This document shows, in pieces, positions 6,093 to 14,052 of a DNA stretch of 36,690 nucleotides. Made by a program: the position numbers and the translations under genes. The DNA is from a virus: positions 1 to 36,690 of the IMG/VR virus record IMGVR_UViG_3300045283_000419; one strand, 5' to 3'. Numbering within the stretch: position 1 is the stretch's first letter; each line of letters starts with the position of its first letter. The notes under the pieces are model-generated. The model worked only from the letters and a program-made list of their open reading frames with translations, had not been told where the DNA came from and made no database searches.

Positions 6093-6464
6093 CTAGGCCG
6101 CCTTTTTGCGACGCTTCTCAGTGGCGGCTTCGGGTTTCTTGTCGAGAAAGATGACCTGCGAGGCGTGGATTTCGGTCTTCCAGCGCTTCTGGCCGGATTC
6201 CTTGTCTTCCCACTCGGAGGTTCGGAGCGAGCCTTCGATGAGGACGTGGGAGCCTTTCTTCAGGTATTGCGATGCGTTTTCGCCGTTGCCATTCCAAACG
6301 ACGACGTTCAGCCAGTTGGTCCTTTCCTGTCGTTCACCGTTTCCGTCTTTCCAGCGGTCAGTGACGGCCAGAGAAAACTTTGTGACGGTGGTTGATCCTG
6401 CGGGAGTTGTTTCGGGAGCCTTGCCGAGGTAGCCGGTGATGAGGACTCGATTAAGGTTAAGCAT
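6093..6464 (-). CDS. ssb: Single-stranded DNA-binding protein, canonical OB fold, basic tail
   Basis: This 123-aa protein is a bacterial-type SSB. The OB-fold landmarks are all present: LNRVLITGYLGKAPE at the start, FSLAVTDRW, RTNWLNVVVWN, ASQYLKKGSHVLIEGSLRT, and W-T-E-I-H-A. It would coat ssDNA during replication or recombination. The C-terminus is EKRRKKAA instead of the acidic DDDIPF-type tip that recruits partner proteins, so protein recruitment must be altered. A ribosome site (AAAGGAGAG) directly precedes the ATG. The gene is overlapped by the end of the upstream small ORF. The acidic tip is found instead on the second SSB-like protein at 29714-30139. Confidence 0.92.
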   Translation of the reverse strand: MLNLNRVLITGYLGKAPETTPAGSTTVTKFSLAVTDRWKDGNGERQERTNWLNVVVWNGNGENASQYLKKGSHVLIEGSLRTSEWEDKESGQKRWKTEIHASQVIFLDKKPEAATEKRRKKAA

Positions 6465-6592
6465 CTCTCTCCTTTCGTGATGCGTTCAATTACTGCGATT
6501 GCGCCTTTCTTGTAGACGGTTACTGCGATTAACTCTTTGTTCTCGTAGACGGCCCAGAATCGGGTGCGTTTGTAGCGTTCGTACCGGAGCAT
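6308..6592 (-). CDS. Small conserved-type phage protein with a frame-overlap extension
   Basis: Residues 1-43 (KRTRFWAVYENKELIAVTVYK then a KGAIAVIERI helix) form a compact beta-beta-alpha unit that I recognise as a short protein type in phages, usually about 45-50 aa. Here the frame continues for about 50 further residues of low-complexity Ser/Pro-rich sequence that overlaps the first 157 nt of ssb in another frame. The extension is probably the result of a lost stop codon or an indel. The start overlaps the stop of the preceding gene by 1 nt. Function unknown. Confidence 0.6.
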   Translation of the reverse strand: MLRYERYKRTRFWAVYENKELIAVTVYKKGAIAVIERITKGERCLTLIESSSPATSARLPKQLPQDQPPSQSFLWPSLTAGKTETVNDRKGPTG

Positions 6593-6948
6593 CAGTGTTC
6601 TCCGGGGAGCATGAGGACTTCGTTTTCGAGGTAGAGCTTCACTTCAGAAAGCGGAAAGTCAGTGAAGGGGATGTGCTGGCGGAAGGCTTCGTCGTTTGTG
6701 TCTCTAAAGCAGATCGCGTCGGCTTCGCGGCCAGTCACTCTCAGTTCCCAGAGCTGAAACTCTCGAAGCATCGGGTCTTTGCGGGCTCGCTTTTGCCAGG
6801 ATGCAATGAGGTCAATCAGCCAATAGGCGCCGGCGTTCTCGGCAAGGAAGGCAACTCCATCGGTGTAATGGAGGCCAGACATGTGTGCGTAGTAATTCTC
6901 GGTTCCTGTGAACGAGGCTAGAGCGCCCCGCAGCTCGTCGGGTGTCAT
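6592..6948 (-). CDS. DUF6876-type phage protein
   Basis: This 118-aa protein has the features I recall for DUF6876: FTGTENYYAH, YTDGVAFLAENAGAYWLID, a central LxVTGREADAICF strand, and FTDFPLSEVKLYLENEVL near the end. The family is common in phages and mobile elements of diverse bacteria and has no known function. AAGGAGG lies 7 nt upstream of the ATG. The next gene starts at its stop codon, so the two are probably translated together. The family number is from memory. Confidence 0.78.
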   Translation of the reverse strand: MTPDELRGALASFTGTENYYAHMSGLHYTDGVAFLAENAGAYWLIDLIASWQKRARKDPMLREFQLWELRVTGREADAICFRDTNDEAFRQHIPFTDFPLSEVKLYLENEVLMLPGEH

Positions 6949-6983
6949 GGACTCCTCCTTTTTGTGGGGTTAGTTCAGGCGGG

Positions 6984-7208
6984 CTACATCACGAACTGAG
7001 GGACCGCTTGCGCGGCTTCGTGATGGTGGTACTTGTTCGCCAGTTCTTCGGCAGAGGTCTTCACGGTCTCGGAGCGTCCGCACGCGCAGTTAGCGATGAA
7101 GTAAATCGCGCGGTCCTCGTCGATCCAGAAAGTAACTTCAGTTACTTCTACGGGGCGCTTCTCCTTCTTGGTGCAAGCGAAACAGAAGATGATGACGCGG
7201 TGCGGCAT
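6984..7208 (-). CDS. Small zinc-finger-like protein
   Basis: This 74-aa protein has Cys at CFAC (residues 9-12) and CAC (near 41-43), plus a His cluster (KYHHHE) near residue 60, consistent with one zinc site. AAAGGAG precedes the ATG by 6 nt. It is the first gene of the 7208-5548 cluster and follows the holin-like gene by about 100 bp in which I see no gene. Function unknown. Confidence 0.7.
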   Translation of the reverse strand: MPHRVIIFCFACTKKEKRPVEVTEVTFWIDEDRAIYFIANCACGRSETVKTSAEELANKYHHHEAAQAVPQFVM

Positions 7209-7306
7209 GGCTTCTCCTTTCGTAGGTTTTCAAGATGCCCAGCGAGAGATTCGCTGACCGCTGCGTCTAGATGAGTGAGGGCATCCGGCGCAGACCGTCA
7301 GGGAAA

Positions 7307-7609
7307 CTAGGAGAGAGGAATTGAGGTGTCGGGCGAGGCTTGGACTGTGAGGCCAAGGTTCTTGGCGATGAGGTAGAACCAGACCTGGGCGACGCCAAAG
7401 ATGGACGTTGCAAGCGCGAGGAAGCCGCTGACATCGATGTTGAAGTGGCGGATCAGGACTTCGATCACTGCGATCGCGAAAGCGATGACGAGCGAGAAGA
7501 GAAATGCGCCCTGGCCCTGAATCACGGTCCCGGAGAGTTTCTTGTTGAGCCACGTCACGAATTCGGCTACGAGCGAGGCTACGATGCCGAGAAGAATGGT
7601 GGTGAGCAT
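7307..7609 (-). CDS. Small membrane protein, holin candidate
   Basis: This 100-aa protein has two or three hydrophobic segments: about 3-20 (ILLGIVASLVAEFVTWL), 34-52 (GAFLFSLVIAFAIAVIEVLI) and 62-82 (FLALATSIFGVAQVWFYLI). It lies 24 nt after the papain-like gene and within the lysis cluster, which fits a holin or pinholin that permeabilises the inner membrane. No ribosome site is evident. A second holin-like protein is encoded at 16772-17209, so one of the two may be an antiholin or have another job. Confidence 0.6.
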   Translation of the reverse strand: MLTTILLGIVASLVAEFVTWLNKKLSGTVIQGQGAFLFSLVIAFAIAVIEVLIRHFNIDVSGFLALATSIFGVAQVWFYLIAKNLGLTVQASPDTSIPLS

Positions 7610-7633
7610 TAGGGTGTGGAGGAGTTGCGACCT

Positions 7634-8473
7634 TTACTTGAAGAAGGGCAGGTAGGACTTGAGGAGAGCGATGCGGTCGAGAATCCAGTTGCGCTTCTGG
7701 AGGGGATCAGCAGGGATCGGGGTGGGGAGAGGAACATCAACTGTCGGCTCCCACGCTACCCACGCTTCTTTGATCGTCGCGAGATCGGAGTCGAGGTAGA
7801 AGCCGTCTCCGTTGCCGCCGCCATTCGCAAGGACACCCCAGGCGTTGCCGAAGCTGTTAGCGAAGCGGGTCTTTGTTGGCGTGAATCCGGTGAGGTTGTT
7901 GAAGTGGCCGGAGTTCGACGGGAAGGGATACCAGGATGACGGCTGCCACGGAGCCTTGAGGACGAGTGCGGCCTTGTCGTGGTAGACAGCAGTTCTCAAT
8001 CCTTGGGGCGAGAGGTCGGTGAGTTGGGCATATGGTCCGATACGACGGGAGAGAGCGTCCACGTAGGCGGCCTGCGGGATTTTGGTCCAGTCCGCAAATT
8101 CGGCGATCGAGAGTGAGGTGTCGTTCGGGAAGAACTCAGCCTTCGGGACACCGCACCGCTGGAGAACCTGCATGATCGAGCGGCCGTACACGCCGTTCTC
8201 AGGTGGGAGTCCGGTCAACTTCGCAGCGAGCGCGTAGACGAAGCGCCAGGAGAGTTCGTTGCCGAGTCCGAGAAGGATGTTCTGAAACTTCGCGCCGCTC
8301 GCGCCGCCGCAGGCACTCTGTCCACCGGGGCCGGCGAGCTGGTTGTAAACCGGGAGATTCGAATAGTCCGGCAGAAACTCGGAAGGAACGGGAGTGTCTT
8401 TACCTGTGCCGAGAAAATCGCGTTCATCCTTCGGTGATTCAATGCCTCCTAAATTGTTCTGGAGTTCCTCCAT
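7634..8473 (-). CDS. Papain-fold (C1-like) cysteine peptidase, possible lysin
   Basis: This 279-aa protein carries the papain catalytic layout. Gln52 and the nucleophile Cys55 lie in GQSACGGAS, His190 lies in SGHFNNLTGF, and Asn206 lies in NSFGNAWG, the equivalent of papain's NSWGxxWG. GDGFYLDSD follows, as in the family. The first 40 residues resemble a short prosegment (SPKDERDF...DYSNLPVYNQ). There is no signal peptide. Its place before a holin-like gene suggests it replaces a classical endolysin, cutting peptide cross-links or envelope proteins. It could instead be a virion-associated protease. No amidase, lysozyme or transglycosylase was found elsewhere in the window. Confidence 0.82.
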   Translation of the reverse strand: MEELQNNLGGIESPKDERDFLGTGKDTPVPSEFLPDYSNLPVYNQLAGPGGQSACGGASGAKFQNILLGLGNELSWRFVYALAAKLTGLPPENGVYGRSIMQVLQRCGVPKAEFFPNDTSLSIAEFADWTKIPQAAYVDALSRRIGPYAQLTDLSPQGLRTAVYHDKAALVLKAPWQPSSWYPFPSNSGHFNNLTGFTPTKTRFANSFGNAWGVLANGGGNGDGFYLDSDLATIKEAWVAWEPTVDVPLPTPIPADPLQKRNWILDRIALLKSYLPFFK

Positions 8474-8491
8474 GTGAAGCAGGTTGATTTG

Positions 8492-8519
8492 ATACTAGCG
8501 CGCGAGCGGAAACGCGCAA
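8492..8519 (-). promoter_or_regulatory. Candidate promoter of the lysis genes
   Basis: On the minus strand TTGCGC (8519-8514), 16 nt, TAGTAT (8497-8492), leaving a leader of roughly 12 nt before the ATG at 8473. The spacer is again 16 nt. Confidence 0.45.
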
Positions 8520-8534
8520 GGTGTGTGCTGTGTA

Positions 8535-9125
8535 CTACTCGATGCCGAGAATCTGGCGACACTCATGCTCGATGTCGGCGAGGAGCGGAGGAATTTCATG
8601 GAATGCCATCTGAGCGGCAGCGTCGAAGTTCTTGGCGCGGGAGTCGCCGCTCGGCATTTGGGGATCAAGTGCAAAGGAAAGACTGAAATCGCCTTCGCTA
8701 GCTTTCTTGAAAAACGTGTCGATTTGCGAGGCAAGAGCTGATGGCAGAAGAAGTCTTCTTTGGTTGAAGAGTCTGACGGTGGCTACGAAAGATTTAGCGA
8801 ATTCCTGGCGGTACTGTTCGGGGCTTTCGAAACTGCGGAAGCCTTTGCGGTTGGCGTGTTTGAAGTATTCAGAGGTATCGAATAAACCGGCGTATAGATC
8901 GCACAAGACGTCAATTTGTCGTTCGTGGATTTTGGATGCGCGGAGGAGAAAGGCTTTCTGGCCCTCTAATTCTCGTTGGAGATCACTCTGAAGGAGAGCA
9001 AGCTGTCGTTGGAATTCGCTTTTCTGAGTTTCGATGTGACGGGAAAGACGGTAGTTGAGAAAGATCTGAACGAGCGTGGTGAATAGGCCAGTCCCTAGAA
9101 TGACCGTGGTTATCGTGGCGTTCAT
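8535..9125 (-). CDS. Membrane-anchored coiled-coil protein
   Basis: This 196-aa protein has an N-terminal hydrophobic segment (residues about 4-24, TTVILGTGLFTTLVQIFL) followed by a long charged heptad-type helix (about 28-70, rich in Q, E, K, L). The remainder is helical, with no recognised domain. The topology fits an inner-membrane protein with a large cytoplasmic or periplasmic coiled coil. Possible jobs are spanin-like lysis factor or superinfection exclusion; there is no motif to choose between them. The ATG at 9125 was chosen; a TTG 18 nt upstream is the alternative. Confidence 0.7.
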   Translation of the reverse strand: MNATITTVILGTGLFTTLVQIFLNYRLSRHIETQKSEFQRQLALLQSDLQRELEGQKAFLLRASKIHERQIDVLCDLYAGLFDTSEYFKHANRKGFRSFESPEQYRQEFAKSFVATVRLFNQRRLLLPSALASQIDTFFKKASEGDFSLSFALDPQMPSGDSRAKNFDAAAQMAFHEIPPLLADIEHECRQILGIE

Positions 9126-9147
9126 CGAGGAAGTGTACGTCAAACGG

Positions 9148-9234
9148 CTAGCGGTAAAAGCCCAGCGACTGGCCGATGAGGAAACACGCGACGTAGTACA
9201 CCGTCAGGCCGGCGATGAATTTGGCGATCTTCAT
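9148..9234 (-). CDS. 28-aa membrane peptide coupled to the ejection protein
   Basis: The ATG overlaps the stop codon of the 1193-aa gene (ATGA at 9231-9234), and the product is one hydrophobic helix (KIAKFIAGLTVYYVACFLIG) with a basic N-terminus and a short polar end. The coupling and the clear transmembrane character argue that it is translated. It may assist lysis or form part of an ejection channel. It is far below usual gene-calling size limits. Confidence 0.6.
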   Translation of the reverse strand: MKIAKFIAGLTVYYVACFLIGQSLGFYR

Positions 9235-12200
9235 TTCTTTGGTTTGGGTTTGTTGAGTGGCGCACCTTTGATGATGTTGATGGTCGAGTTGCGCTGATGA
9301 GGGAGTGCCGGAGCGAGCGTTCCCTTCTTCTTGCCGCTCGTGATCTCGCGCTGTCCGTCTGGAACGACGTGACGCGGTCGAGCTCCTCCGAGAAGAGTAG
9401 CGACGTACTCCTTCTGGCTGAACTGCTTCGTCGGGTCGGTCATCATCTGAACGAGGTTCGTGACACTGAAGGGGACTGGTAGGAGTTGTGAGCCCGCATT
9501 CAAGCCGAGGCGGCCGGTTCCGGCGATGAAGCCTGCACCCTTCGGGACGATCGTCTGGCCGATGTAGTTCCGGTTCGTGGCTGTCTGGATTCCGGTTCGG
9601 ATGAAGGCATTCGATTTCCCGAGCAGGGTCTGGGCAAACCCGCTTACAGGCCCGTAGTCGTGCATGTTGTTCATGAGATTGATCGCATCGCTTGGCGCGC
9701 CCGCGAAGAAGACGTTTTGATAGACGTCCTTTCCTGTCTTGTCCTTGCCGAGGTAGACGTTCGTCCAGTTCTTCGAAGGCTTGCCGGACATGAGAATGCT
9801 GGTCGCCTGGCTGAGCGCAACTCCGGTGATCGCGGATCGGATCCAAAAAGCGCGAGCGGCCTTGCCTCCTGGGCCGCCTTCGAAAGCACCTTTGACGTTG
9901 AACCAGTTCGAGAAGGTCCAGTCTGGAGCAAGCATGCCAAACCGGAGAATGGACTGCGTCATCTTGTTGATGCCGAGTCCTTCCCAGTTCAGCCCCCCAT
10001 ACGTTGCATTCACTTCTTTCGCGAACGCTCGTTGCGCTGCGAAGTGTTCAGCCGGTGAGGCGTCGGGATGTTCGGTGATCCACTTCGCATCCTTCATCGC
10101 GAAGTCCGTGACTTTGAACTTCCGCTGCACGATGTCAAAGGTGAGGTGTGAGATCCCGCCTGAGATTTGGTCGAGCTGCTTCACGACCGGCAAACTGCGA
10201 AGGATGTCCGCGCGTGAAGGAAGAGATGACGGCTTGAGTTCGCGGTATGCCTCGATGGACCGGCCAAGGATCGGCGTGGTTCCACCGGCCTTGATGAAGC
10301 CTCGTTCTGTGTCGAGGAAGTCTGGGGATTTCATGTCCGTCGCGTAGCTCCTCACGAGGCCCGTGAGGCCTTCGTTTCCGAGGGCTGAGAGGTTCATGGC
10401 TTTGAGGTGGAACGCGGAGAGGCCAAGCTGAGCGGCTTTTAGATAGCCCTGATAGAACTTTGAGGTCTTGAACCCTGGGATTCGGTCGGTGAAATCAGGA
10501 TCGGTGAGCGGTCGGAGAGCTTCGACAACCTTCTCAGGAGCGAAGAGAGACTGGTGCGCGATGCCTGGCTTCCCTGTCTCGTCCACGAACGCGCGTTGGT
10601 TCTGGAACAGGCGGTTGTTCTCGGGCGCGATCGGCTTCCAGTCGGCGGGGATGTTCTCGCTTCCATGCGATCCCCACTTCGCGACGCCTGAGTCTTTGAG
10701 CTGCTTGATAAGGATGTGCGTCGCCGCTGCGGTCGCGTGCTTGTCGCCGTAGATCGTGAGCGCATCGAGCGCGTTCAGCGTCCGGGGTTCGACGCCGTTC
10801 GCGATGGCATGAAGAACGGTCGGATAGGTGCGCTCTTTCGAGAATGGAGTGTCGCGGCCGATCTTGTAGGTGCGAAGGTTGCCGCGCTTCGATACGACCT
10901 TGCCGGCGTCTTCCTTCGGCTGGAGAAGGTGCGAGATGTACTCGTCGTTCTTGATGTTCGAGTCTAGGAACCCGAGCTTCTTCCCCTCGGCGAGGTGAGT
11001 TTCAAAATACTTGGTCATCGCGGCGTCGGCCGCTTTCATGTTCTCGGTTGGGTTCTTCGCGAGTTCGATGAGATCTTTCAGCGAGCCGACGCGGTCGATC
11101 GCCGCCTGGTCCGTGAGTGATGGGTGCGTACCGTTCGCGAACTGGTCGAGCTCCTCGGGACGATTCTTGAAGTCACGCATGAGCGTGAGAGCTTCTTGCT
11201 CTTTCGGAGAGAGACCTTTCTCGAGCTGATCGCGGAGCTGGTTCGTCTCTGCGACGCGTGAATCACGTTCGCCCGTGAAAGAGGTGCGGAGGTCTTCGCC
11301 TGCCTTCGCGTCGGCGCGAGATTCTTTGAACTTGTCGATTGCTTCCTTCGCGGTGTCCTTGAAAGCTTCAGGGTTCACGAAGCCGGCACGTTCGGCAGTT
11401 GGAGGTGCGGGTTTGTCTGCGAGAGGTTTACCTGGGAGATCGACGTGTTCAGCGGCCGGAGCCTCGGTTGGTGGTGTCGCCGGTTGTTTCGCAATCTCCT
11501 CGGCTTTCTTGACTATGGTCGCGGCATCGGTCGCTCCAAACTTGGCTTCGAGCGCCTTTCCGGCCGCTTCGCTCACGTGACCGATGGCAATCTGACCCGC
11601 GAGGCCAAACGCGGCACCGAGGCCGTCAACAACCTTGTCTTTCGCCTGGGGGGAGAGGACCGAGTTCGGAATGTGATTCAGAAGAACCTTGGCCGTGTCG
11701 GGTCCGGCATCTCCCATGAGCGCAAAAGGAAGCGTGAGGAGTTTGCTGAAGGTTCGGAGCGTGGGGATGTCGTTAGCTGCGCTGAAGAGGGCGGTGATAG
11801 GCGAGGTTGCCCAACCGAAACCGGCAACCGCCGTCTTGAGATCAGAACCGACGACAGAGGCGCTGTCCTTCGCCTTCCATGCCTTGAGTTCCTCGGCAAG
11901 TGAAGCGCCGAAGTTTCCCGCAGAATCATTGATTGTCTTCATGTAATCGGAGATGGCTTTGTGAGGGTCACCTGCGGTTCCGTTCGGGTCCATCTGCAGA
12001 TCGGCAGTCGTCTGCATCGTTGATGGGTACGCATCGAGAAGAGTTTGGCCGATGGATGAACCGGAGTTCGGAATCTCCGTCTTCGGTTTTCCTTCGATGA
12101 GCGGCTTACCTGCGTTCTGATCCACTTCACCGGGAGCCAAGTCTTCGCGGAGCGTGTAGCCCTTCGCCTTCGCGAGAGCGCGTTGCGCGTCGAGGAGACT

Positions 12201-12812
12201 GAGTTCTCCGTTCACGACATGCTTCGCGAGCTGGTTTTCGAGCTGGTCATGAGCGGCAGAAAGTCCGGCCTGTCGTCCGGGTTCGATCTTGAGGTTCGCG
12301 GGGTTGTTCGAGCCGGAGAGTTCGAGCGCGATCTTGTGGTCGAGTTCATCTGAGTAAGCACCTCCAAGTTGCTTCTTGATTGGAGCGCTGACTGATTCCG
12401 GCATGCGGTCGTTGTGAAGGTGGGAGGCATCGAGTTTCTGTGGTTTCGTTGGATCGAAACCTGGGTAAACGCGATCATCGAGGAGCTGTGACTGCTGAAC
12501 TTTGTCGTTCTTGAAAGTCTCGAGAGGCTTGTTCGACTGGTCCGTGATGTTCGATCCGCCGTACTTCTGGCCTGTGGTTACGACCGGCTGTGAGGGCTTC
12601 GTAGGCAGGGGAAGCGAAGGGATGGTGGTTTGCACCATCGGCGTGCCTTTCGGGCTTCCTGGTGTGGCTGGTGAAGCTGCCGGAGGCGCTGGTGAGGTGG
12701 TCTTGGCCGGAGCGTCGTCATAGAGCCGAATCGGGCCACTTGAAGAACCGCCGGCCGCTGGTGCTGATGCTTTGGTCGGGCTGTCGTTGTAAAGGCGAAG
12801 CAGGTCAGCCAT
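9231..12812 (-). CDS. Large internal virion/ejection protein with an HNH-like domain
   Basis: This 1193-aa protein is the largest in the window and follows the tail genes, where podoviruses place internal core (DNA-ejection) proteins. Residues 1-80 are disordered and contain a doubled RLY(N/D)D(S/A)P(T/A)K motif (6-14 and 29-37). Residues about 130-220 match an HNH endonuclease-like unit: DELDHKIALELSG (D158, H159), N169/N170, NLKIEP (N173), then HDQLENQLAKHV and a LSLLDAQRALAKA helix, the order found in small secreted HNH proteins. The rest is helical, with hydrophobic patches near residues 355-420 that could contact membrane. It is probably packaged and injected with the DNA. Nuclease activity is predicted from the motif only. 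Confidence 0.82.
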   Translation of the reverse strand: MADLLRLYNDSPTKASAPAAGGSSSGPIRLYDDAPAKTTSPAPPAASPATPGSPKGTPMVQTTIPSLPLPTKPSQPVVTTGQKYGGSNITDQSNKPLETFKNDKVQQSQLLDDRVYPGFDPTKPQKLDASHLHNDRMPESVSAPIKKQLGGAYSDELDHKIALELSGSNNPANLKIEPGRQAGLSAAHDQLENQLAKHVVNGELSLLDAQRALAKAKGYTLREDLAPGEVDQNAGKPLIEGKPKTEIPNSGSSIGQTLLDAYPSTMQTTADLQMDPNGTAGDPHKAISDYMKTINDSAGNFGASLAEELKAWKAKDSASVVGSDLKTAVAGFGWATSPITALFSAANDIPTLRTFSKLLTLPFALMGDAGPDTAKVLLNHIPNSVLSPQAKDKVVDGLGAAFGLAGQIAIGHVSEAAGKALEAKFGATDAATIVKKAEEIAKQPATPPTEAPAAEHVDLPGKPLADKPAPPTAERAGFVNPEAFKDTAKEAIDKFKESRADAKAGEDLRTSFTGERDSRVAETNQLRDQLEKGLSPKEQEALTLMRDFKNRPEELDQFANGTHPSLTDQAAIDRVGSLKDLIELAKNPTENMKAADAAMTKYFETHLAEGKKLGFLDSNIKNDEYISHLLQPKEDAGKVVSKRGNLRTYKIGRDTPFSKERTYPTVLHAIANGVEPRTLNALDALTIYGDKHATAAATHILIKQLKDSGVAKWGSHGSENIPADWKPIAPENNRLFQNQRAFVDETGKPGIAHQSLFAPEKVVEALRPLTDPDFTDRIPGFKTSKFYQGYLKAAQLGLSAFHLKAMNLSALGNEGLTGLVRSYATDMKSPDFLDTERGFIKAGGTTPILGRSIEAYRELKPSSLPSRADILRSLPVVKQLDQISGGISHLTFDIVQRKFKVTDFAMKDAKWITEHPDASPAEHFAAQRAFAKEVNATYGGLNWEGLGINKMTQSILRFGMLAPDWTFSNWFNVKGAFEGGPGGKAARAFWIRSAITGVALSQATSILMSGKPSKNWTNVYLGKDKTGKDVYQNVFFAGAPSDAINLMNNMHDYGPVSGFAQTLLGKSNAFIRTGIQTATNRNYIGQTIVPKGAGFIAGTGRLGLNAGSQLLPVPFSVTNLVQMMTDPTKQFSQKEYVATLLGGARPRHVVPDGQREITSGKKKGTLAPALPHQRNSTINIIKGAPLNKPKPKK

Positions 12813-12816
12813 TTAC

Positions 12817-14049
12817 CTAAGTAAGTGTGGTGCGGTAACGTCCCGGAATCGGGACGCCTCCTTCGTCGAGCTGGTATGGAGTGTTGATTAGGCGAAGATC
12901 GTTGGTGGGACGGGTCTGGCGGACGTTTAAGCTGGGCGGGTTCTTCGAACTGTAAGTCGCTGGTACGCCGCGCTGCGGGTTGAATCCATCTACGCCATTC
13001 AGATTAGCCATCGCGAGGGAAGCAGTAGGGTTACCGGCAGAAGAAGACTTCTTGTATCGACCCTCCCAACCGTCAGGGTAAGTTTCCATGACCTTTCGTG
13101 CGATGTCCCCTTTGTCAATCTGGTCGCCGTACTTGGCGATCAACCTCGCGAGAAGTGCTTCCCGCGTTTCGGTCTTTGGGTTGATCTTTGTGAGGTCGGC
13201 GCTGAATTTCGCAAGGAGAGACTGCTGAGCTTTTGAACCGGGGGAAGTCGAGCCGGTCGTTGCCTTCGTGACCGGAGCGTTTCCGGTCGCAACCAACTTG
13301 AATTCGTGGGTGATCGGGTCCACGGCGTAGAGCTTGCCGTTCGTTCCGACACTCACGGTCTGAACTTTCGCCGCGGCTGCGTCCTTCTTCTCCTGGGCTG
13401 TCTGAGCCGCTGAGACGCGCTGATGCAGGTAGTCGAGCTTCGACTTGTTCACTGTCTCATTGGCGGTGAAGTCGCTGGCTTCTCGTGAGACGAGGTCATG
13501 AACCTGGCCGAGTTTCAGGTTGTAAAGGTCTTCAGAGTTCTTGATGTCCCCTCCAGCCAGGTCTTGAAGGCGTTTCACCTGACCTCGGCGGTACGCTTCG
13601 TCGTACCAAGGATTGTCGTTGACGACACCGAGTGCCTCGTTCAGCTTCGTCTTCTTGTCGGTGATGCCCTTCAAAATGTCGCCGAGTCCCTGGGCTGAAT
13701 ACGCATCGTTGTAGAGCTTCTCGGTGTCGAGGGCTGGCTTTTGAAGCGTGTCCTGCGCGAACGAGTTGAAGTCGGTGTAGCCGAGTTCCTTAGCGACAGC
13801 TTCTTTCGTCGCGGCATCCGGGTCGGCGTTCGGATCAGCGACGGGCGCCGCTCCACCAGTGGAGGTTTTCGTCGCATCGGGAGTCGGCACTGGTGCGCCG
13901 GGAAGGTTGATCTTGGTGCCGGAGAAGATCAGGTCAGGGTTCTTGATGGTTGGGTTCGCCGCGAGGAGATCCTGGACCGTGGTCTTGTTCGAGTTCGCAA
14001 TCCCGGTCAGGGTGTCGTGCGGAGCGACGGTGATGGTTTGTGGGTTCAT
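12817..14049 (-). CDS. LysM-domain virion protein
   Basis: This 410-aa protein begins with a LysM peptidoglycan-binding domain (residues about 4-52: TVAPHDTLTGIANSNKTTV, then LLAANPTIKNPDLIFSGTKINLP). A Pro/Ala/Thr linker follows, then helical, coiled-coil-like regions (about 90-240) and a low-complexity C-terminus. It sits 4 nt before the ejection-protein gene and 3 nt after the adaptor-like gene, so it is very likely a structural or internal protein that docks on the cell wall during DNA delivery. No hydrolase motif is visible in it. A wall-binding role follows from the LysM family; its place in the particle is inferred from gene order. Confidence 0.82.
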   Translation of the reverse strand: MNPQTITVAPHDTLTGIANSNKTTVQDLLAANPTIKNPDLIFSGTKINLPGAPVPTPDATKTSTGGAAPVADPNADPDAATKEAVAKELGYTDFNSFAQDTLQKPALDTEKLYNDAYSAQGLGDILKGITDKKTKLNEALGVVNDNPWYDEAYRRGQVKRLQDLAGGDIKNSEDLYNLKLGQVHDLVSREASDFTANETVNKSKLDYLHQRVSAAQTAQEKKDAAAAKVQTVSVGTNGKLYAVDPITHEFKLVATGNAPVTKATTGSTSPGSKAQQSLLAKFSADLTKINPKTETREALLARLIAKYGDQIDKGDIARKVMETYPDGWEGRYKKSSSAGNPTASLAMANLNGVDGFNPQRGVPATYSSKNPPSLNVRQTRPTNDLRLINTPYQLDEGGVPIPGRYRTTLT

Positions 14050-14052
14050 GGA

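Noticed and set aside
9138-9143. TTGACG on the minus strand, 12 nt before the ATG at 9125
   Set aside because: No -10 element at the required distance; the geometry does not match the leaderless promoters.
9148-9846. A long minus-strand frame within the ejection-protein gene
   Set aside because: Only the last 28 codons, from the ATG at 9234, look like a gene; the rest is low-complexity His/Arg/Pro-rich shadow.
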